From positions 1-56,367 of the forward strand of contig JAGGXZ010000187.1 of assembly GCA_021162805.1 (NCBI GenBank): a stretch of 56,367 nt of DNA, in the 5' to 3' direction. How positions within the stretch are numbered: the stretch's first letter is position 1; each line of letters starts with the position of its first letter. This document shows, in pieces, positions 52,676-56,367 of the stretch. This stretch comes from Candidatus Poribacteria bacterium (GTDB taxonomy: Bacteria; Poribacteria; WGA-4E; B28-G17). The notes beneath the pieces were generated by a model. The model did no database searches, had not been told where the DNA came from, and saw nothing but the letters and a program-made list of their open reading frames with translations. The translations under genes were made by a program, and so were the position numbers.

Positions 52676-53071
52676 GCGTGATGCGTAAAGTACAGGGCTT
52701 TTCAATGATTTGGTATAATCAGGCATGATAGAGGGCACGTTCCTGCGCGTATCCTCGAGTCCGGCAGGCACGGGGGCTTATCACTACAGCGCTGTCGAAA
52801 AGCGTTGAAAACCCCTTCGTAAAGTACTTGCGTTCGGTCGGACGGAAATGTATACTAATAATGTTCCCTTCCATGAGGGTCTTCAAGACGGATCATATCT
52901 GGGAGACGATGTATGAACTCTGGGTGAGATTTAGGACGTTTAGCCTAAGCTTTTTAGAGCGCTAAACGTAAGTGATATAGATCGCCATCGCTGATTTTTC
53001 GAATGATTTTAATCATCCTCAGCGGATCGGCGCGCGTGCGTCGAAAAAACACTTAACGGAGGTGTTAGGTA
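52676..53071. other. Gene-free stretch with a promoter and an inverted repeat
   Basis: I see no credible coding sequence here. It holds the promoter listed next, an isolated TATAAT at 52714 without a -35, and a perfect 9-base inverted repeat ACGTTTAGC/GCTAAACGT (52936-52944 and 52961-52969) with a 16-base loop that may be an operator or a leader hairpin of the next gene. Confidence 0.5.
52828..52856 (+). promoter_or_regulatory. Predicted sigma-70 promoter before the 299-residue orphan gene
   Basis: TTGCGT and TATACT separated by 17 bases. The next start codon is about 215 bases downstream, so the leader would be long and would contain the inverted repeat. Confidence 0.45.
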
Positions 53072-53971
53072 ATGTTGATCTCCATCCTGCATCTATCATC
53101 ATCGTTTTACACCCAGAGGCGAATGAGGCTGCGTGAATTTGCTCAGAGGTTCTGGCAGGATATCCGACGTGAGATCAATCCCCCTCCTAAGTCGCTCACC
53201 ATCGAGGTAAACCCCGCCCTGAAGACGCACTACAGGAGGGAGTATCGGACCTATCTCGTCACGCTGCAGCTGGGAACATCCGTGACGGATCTGATAACCC
53301 AAACGTTCATATCAGGGCCTTCATACGGAGGATACATGGGGGCGAGCTCATACGTTCAGGCCATCGAGGCGAAGGAAGCGTTAAAACAGGAGGCAGAAGC
53401 GATGGCCCGCCTTGCAGAGGCAACCGCCCAGGAAGCTCAGATGGAGACGGTTAACCCACAACAGGGCATGACTCAGATGCAAAAGAATCTGCTGGAAGGA
53501 CAGAAACGACGTGATCTGGCCGAAGCGCAACAGCTACAGCAACAGGCGGAGATGGCCGCAGAAGCCGCTCAGAAGGTCGAAGAGAAGATCCAGGAAACAG
53601 CAACGGATCAGATCGCATCGGTAGAGGAGAGAACGCTGACGGGACCCGGGACACAACCCTCTCAGCCTCCATCTCAGGCGCCTCAGCAGTCAGCTCAAAC
53701 CCCTCAGGCCCCACCAGCGCCTGCCGAGCAGCCCAATCCCACCGCCACGGCGGAGGTTAAGGCAACCGAACAGGAGGAGCGGCAAAGCGATATAGCGGAG
53801 CTGAGAGCCGTCAGAAGAGTCCTCAGGAACTACCATCTCAGAATAGCCAGAGGACCCGATCTGGAAAACGACGTTATGGGCGACAAGATCGTCTTCGAGG
53901 TCTGGGCTGATTCATTCGCCACGAGGGGGATAAATCCCCACATGCGGCCGATCATCGTGCCGAGTTTCTGA
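53072..53971 (+). CDS. Unknown alanine/glutamine/proline-rich 299-residue protein
   Basis: I do not recognise it. The ATG has a GGAGGTG site 10 bases upstream. Residues 1-100 form an ordered-looking part (REINPPPKSLTIEVNPALK, then YLVTLQLGTSVTDLI and a glycine/tyrosine-rich SGPSYGGYMGASS). About 105-175 is a long alanine/glutamine/glutamate helix, then a proline/glutamine-rich disordered linker (195-230). A conserved-looking end carries ERQSDIAELRAVRRVLRNYHLRIARG and VFEVWADS. There is no signal peptide or membrane helix. It is monocistronic. Confidence 0.8.
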   Translation: MLISILHLSSSFYTQRRMRLREFAQRFWQDIRREINPPPKSLTIEVNPALKTHYRREYRTYLVTLQLGTSVTDLITQTFISGPSYGGYMGASSYVQAIEAKEALKQEAEAMARLAEATAQEAQMETVNPQQGMTQMQKNLLEGQKRRDLAEAQQLQQQAEMAAEAAQKVEEKIQETATDQIASVEERTLTGPGTQPSQPPSQAPQQSAQTPQAPPAPAEQPNPTATAEVKATEQEERQSDIAELRAVRRVLRNYHLRIARGPDLENDVMGDKIVFEVWADSFATRGINPHMRPIIVPSF

Positions 53972-53982
53972 AACCTGCCCTT

Positions 53983-54013
53983 TGGAGTGCGATGACTTCG
54001 TCATTGCACTCCA
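53983..54013. terminator. Long hairpin between convergent genes
   Basis: TGGAGTGCGATGAC and GTCATTGCACTCCA pair over 14 bases with one G-T wobble around a TTC loop, between the orphan gene and the prepilin peptidase gene, which face each other. No T tract follows on either strand, so it may end transcription both ways but is not a canonical intrinsic terminator. Confidence 0.5.
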
Positions 54014-54022
54014 TCCAGGTGA

Positions 54023-54805
54023 TCAAAGCAGATTAACATACCACCTCCATAACTCCTCTCCATAAAGCATGGAGATGATAGCGGCCGCCGATAGAAAAGG
54101 ACCGTATGGTATGGCACTCTTTAACCCGACCCTCCGGATCAACATGTACCCCCCACCCACTACCGATCCCATCACGGCCGAGAGGAGGATCACGAGAATC
54201 ACATGCGGGTAAAACCCCATGTAAGCCCCTATCATCGCCGTGAGCTTTACATCTCCCATCCCCATGGCCTCGCGCCTGAATATCAACGATCCAATCAAGC
54301 TCATGAACAGTATGACGCCTCCTCCGACGATAAGGCCAACAGCACGATTAACCAATATCGATGGACGATGATGAAGCAACATTAAAGCGGCGGCGAAAGC
54401 GAGGCCTAATCCCATCCCCGGCAGGGTTATCCTGTTCGGGATGATGTAATGCGATAGATCTATGAAGGAGATGGCGATCAGCATGGCAGAAAGCAAACAA
54501 TACCCGATGAACTCCACCGTGAGTCCATATCTCCTCAGCAAAAGCGAAAAGATAACACCTGTTAGAAGCTCCACCAGAGGGTATCTGATCGATATGGGCC
54601 CTTTGCAATATCTGCATCGACCGCGCAGGATCAGGAAGCTGAGAAGAGGGATGTTATCATACCAGCGAATCGTTTGGTTACAGCTAGGACAGAAGGAGCG
54701 AAGCGGCTTGAGCACGGATAGCCCGTTTGGAATTCGATAGATGCAGACGTTGAGAAAGCTGCCCACAATAAGGCCGAAGATGAAGATGATCACCTCTATT
54801 GCCAC
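54023..54805 (-). CDS. Prepilin peptidase (type IV, A24 family)
   Basis: 260 residues with about eight membrane helices. The N-terminal cytoplasmic methylase-type domain has the zinc-binding cysteines 39, 42, 64 and 67 (CPSC, CRYC). The catalytic aspartates are Asp116 (FIDLSHYIIPN) and Asp185 in MGMGDVKL. It cleaves and N-methylates type IV prepilins and pseudopilins at the inner membrane. The pseudopilin gene just upstream overlaps its start by ten bases and is a natural substrate. Confidence 0.96.
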   Translation of the reverse strand: MAIEVIIFIFGLIVGSFLNVCIYRIPNGLSVLKPLRSFCPSCNQTIRWYDNIPLLSFLILRGRCRYCKGPISIRYPLVELLTGVIFSLLLRRYGLTVEFIGYCLLSAMLIAISFIDLSHYIIPNRITLPGMGLGLAFAAALMLLHHRPSILVNRAVGLIVGGGVILFMSLIGSLIFRREAMGMGDVKLTAMIGAYMGFYPHVILVILLSAVMGSVVGGGYMLIRRVGLKSAIPYGPFLSAAAIISMLYGEELWRWYVNLL

Positions 54806-55218
54806 GGGTTAGCATCCTCCCTTATGAGTTCACTTATCTCGGCTATCCCACCGAACCTATATTTTCGGGGAACAGTTTCATCATCCTCCGGTATTCCCAC
54901 CTTAGATCTCTTCAGATCTAACACGTATCGGCCGCCCCATGGGTTGTGCGATACGGCCTTCAGAAATGGCAGGTTCCATTCTTCGCTCTGTTTGGTCTTA
55001 ATCAACTCATTCAGCGATTTGGGAAACCTACCGAATTTTCTGTGAAATCTCTCACATGCTCCGGCTATCACCTGAACATCGTGAATGGCATGCTTGACCT
55101 TTCTCTCCTCGATGAGCTTAGGAGCGGTCAAAGCAGCGATCACGGCGGCGATCACCACCAGAGCTATAAGCTCCAGCAGTGTCATCCCCTTTATGTCATG
55201 AAACCCAGAATCTATCAT
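54796..55218 (-). CDS. Type II secretion/type IV pilin-like pseudopilin
   Basis: 140 residues. A short leader ends in Gly11, followed by MTLLELIALVVIAAVIAALTAP: the type III-like signal cut by prepilin peptidase, with Glu at position +5 of the mature protein. The C-terminal part is a small globular head with NPWGGRYVLD, a pattern of the GspG-type pseudopilins. It starts within the end of the PHP-type gene. The other secretion genes are not in the window. Confidence 0.92.
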   Translation of the reverse strand: MIDSGFHDIKGMTLLELIALVVIAAVIAALTAPKLIEERKVKHAIHDVQVIAGACERFHRKFGRFPKSLNELIKTKQSEEWNLPFLKAVSHNPWGGRYVLDLKRSKVGIPEDDETVPRKYRFGGIAEISELIREDANPWQ

Positions 55219-56367
55219 ACATCCCCCTCAGCTCAGCCTTCAATCCGTTGAGCTCGTCCTGTGACACCTCTTTGCCTTCCAGCATGCGCATGAACAACAT
55301 CCCCTCCAGCTCGCATATACGGTCGTGTATCGGGAAGAGTTCCCTTTCGAGAAAATAGGTATACTCCACCAGGTGAAACGGCCCGATCACTTCCACCTGG
55401 CCGTTGGAATATCGTTGACAAGCAACGGATCTGCGCTCGGAGATGGCTTCGAGCACCGATTCTATCGAGAGTTCCTCGGCGAAAACCACACTCCAGTATC
55501 GCCCATATGTGTGGTTTTCAGCCCTATGGGTGTCGGAGTTCCCTATAATGGGAGGTGATACCCCGCGTGAGAGCTCATCCTGGTATCTGGCCACCGAAAG
55601 GAGGTTATCCTCGAAGTTGACATCACCAAGTAGCTCGATAGCGTCATATAACCTATCTCTTAGCAATTGCTCATACACGAGTCTATCCAGGTGGAATCTC
55701 CTCGATGCGACCCAATATGGATGAGCAATGACGGCGAATCCACCCAGCTCCCTGATCTTATTTACAACCCATATCGCGTGGGCGTATCGTTGGGGCGAAA
55801 GTCCCTCCACCAGCTCTCGCTCCTTCAGCTTTCCGATTATGGCATTGACCTCGCGATCGTAGGATTCGAGATCATCTCTGCATTTCGCCACCCATCCGGA
55901 GGCGTTGATGGAGAGGTAATGGCCACATGATTCCCTTGCTGATACCTCCTCACCTGGGATGAGCAGCATGTCCAGTCCTATCCTTTCCGCCTCCCTGATC
56001 GCCTCCAAGGAGGGTTCGTATTTATCGTGATCGGTTATCGCTATGAAATCCAATCCCAATCTCTTCCCCCTGACAGCCATATAGATGGGGGATTGTCTGC
56101 CGTCAGAGTAGAAGGTATGGATATGCATGTCACCCTTGAACGGTTTTAACCCCCATAGGTCCTTTCTAAGGGCGAAGATGTGTTCGGAGAGAATCGATCG
56201 GGATGAATCGGGCGAGAAAAGGTCAAATTGATACTCGCCCGCTGTTTTAAATTCGGGCGAAAAGGTTAAGATCCCTTCATCGTTCGGTTTAACCTGAAAC
56301 TCTGCTTCCTCCGATTTGTCGACTTTTGAGAAAAGCCTTATCGTATAGGTCTTTTCAGGATCAAACC
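55196..56367 (-). CDS. PHP-domain metallohydrolase with N-terminal beta domain, 5' end outside window
   Basis: The frame stays open to the window edge, so the gene starts beyond it. The visible part has an N-terminal beta-sandwich-like stretch of about 75 residues (EAEFQVKPNDEGILTFSPE, then YQFDLFSPD), then GDMHIHTFYSDGR, the first PHP metal motif, AITDHD, the VIAHPYW motif and NSDTHRAEN, which complete the metal site of the CehA/McbA-like group. These enzymes hydrolyse phosphoesters or similar bonds; the substrate is unknown. A methionine before HIHTF is internal and not the start. Confidence 0.88.
   Translation of the reverse strand, partial: FDPEKTYTIRLFSKVDKSEEAEFQVKPNDEGILTFSPEFKTAGEYQFDLFSPDSSRSILSEHIFALRKDLWGLKPFKGDMHIHTFYSDGRQSPIYMAVRGKRLGLDFIAITDHDKYEPSLEAIREAERIGLDMLLIPGEEVSARESCGHYLSINASGWVAKCRDDLESYDREVNAIIGKLKERELVEGLSPQRYAHAIWVVNKIRELGGFAVIAHPYWVASRRFHLDRLVYEQLLRDRLYDAIELLGDVNFEDNLLSVARYQDELSRGVSPPIIGNSDTHRAENHTYGRYWSVVFAEELSIESVLEAISERRSVACQRYSNGQVEVIGPFHLVEYTYFLERELFPIHDRICELEGMLFMRMLEGKEVSQDELNGLKAELRGMYDRFWVS

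Noticed and set aside
52714-52719. TATAAT on the plus strand as a promoter
   Set aside because: No acceptable -35 box at 16-18 bases and no gene closely downstream.
52861-52965. 34-codon open frame (MFPSMRVFKTDHIWE...) after the promoter near 52850
   Set aside because: No ribosome site, and the ATG is only five bases after the -10 box. It may be a gene relic but cannot be supported as a gene.
1-56367. CRISPR array, rRNA, prophage or complete insertion sequence
   Set aside because: No regularly spaced direct repeats, rRNA signatures, phage structural genes or intact transposase with terminal repeats were seen.

Overview
The window looks like a chromosome segment of a Gram-negative bacterium with moderate GC content, most likely a member of Candidatus Poribacteria or a close relative. 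The best clue is the C-terminal tail of the large subtilase (YPNPFNPETWIPF followed by a FlgD-like beta domain), a sorting-tail variant I associate with that phylum. Other pointers are an outer-membrane porin, a LolA-like protein, abundant ATGA/TGATG gene overlaps and interspersed hairpin-type intergenic repeats. I could not run a search, so the placement rests on recall of these hallmarks. I saw no rRNA, tRNA or CRISPR array.

Layout, plus strand unless stated. 1-2475: the 3' part of an Rpn-type nuclease/transposase gene, a composite inverted repeat, a PIG-L deacetylase, then decayed remnants of a coiled-coil gene and a secreted-protein gene. 2476-4794: a divergent pair (epimerase on minus, glycosyltransferase 9 on plus) sharing a two-promoter intergenic region. 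4795-5822: a TetR regulator with palindromes in its leader and a small duplicated piece of the glycosyltransferase gene behind it. 5823-18143: a tightly packed ten-gene operon with three radical SAM proteins, a DGK1/VTE5-like lipid kinase, an ABC1/UbiB kinase, an AglD/HpnL-like membrane protein, an RND permease, a LolA-like protein and a porin, best read as making and exporting a membrane lipid. 18144-22583: a chimeric pseudogene on minus, then, behind a consensus promoter, an encapsulin-cargo-type ferritin-like protein, a URO-D family protein, a TtcA-like enzyme and FolD; a Tat-exported DUF362 protein follows behind its own extended -10 promoter. 22671-28306: leuS, an MNT/HEPN pair, RNase J and uppP.

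28354-38283 is the most unusual block: a sigma factor, a zinc-finger anti-sigma-like protein, a giant Lon-protease-like/NACHT NTPase/HEAT-repeat protein and a secreted subtilase with FN3 and FG-GAP repeats, closely spaced or overlapping. Next comes a lone EutN/CcmL microcompartment vertex gene on minus and, divergent from it, a fluoride riboswitch with promoter and intrinsic terminator in front of an unrecognised 142-residue protein (38685-39274). 39297-41754 holds a DegT aminotransferase, a flavin-reductase-fold protein and 5-formyl-THF cyclo-ligase. 41729-52675 is a ten-gene minus-strand operon (FAH protein, D-2-hydroxyacid dehydrogenase, purB, GGDEF protein, SPFH protein, a cold-shock/Sm-like fusion, gpsA, an unknown, a GGCT-amidoligase fusion, argC). 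The right end has an orphan alanine/glutamine-rich protein, then minus-strand prepilin peptidase, pseudopilin and a PHP-type hydrolase that runs off the window.

The three points most worth following are the fluoride riboswitch driving an unknown soluble protein, the sigma/anti-sigma plus Lon-NACHT-HEAT plus subtilase cluster, and the TetR-linked lipid-type operon.
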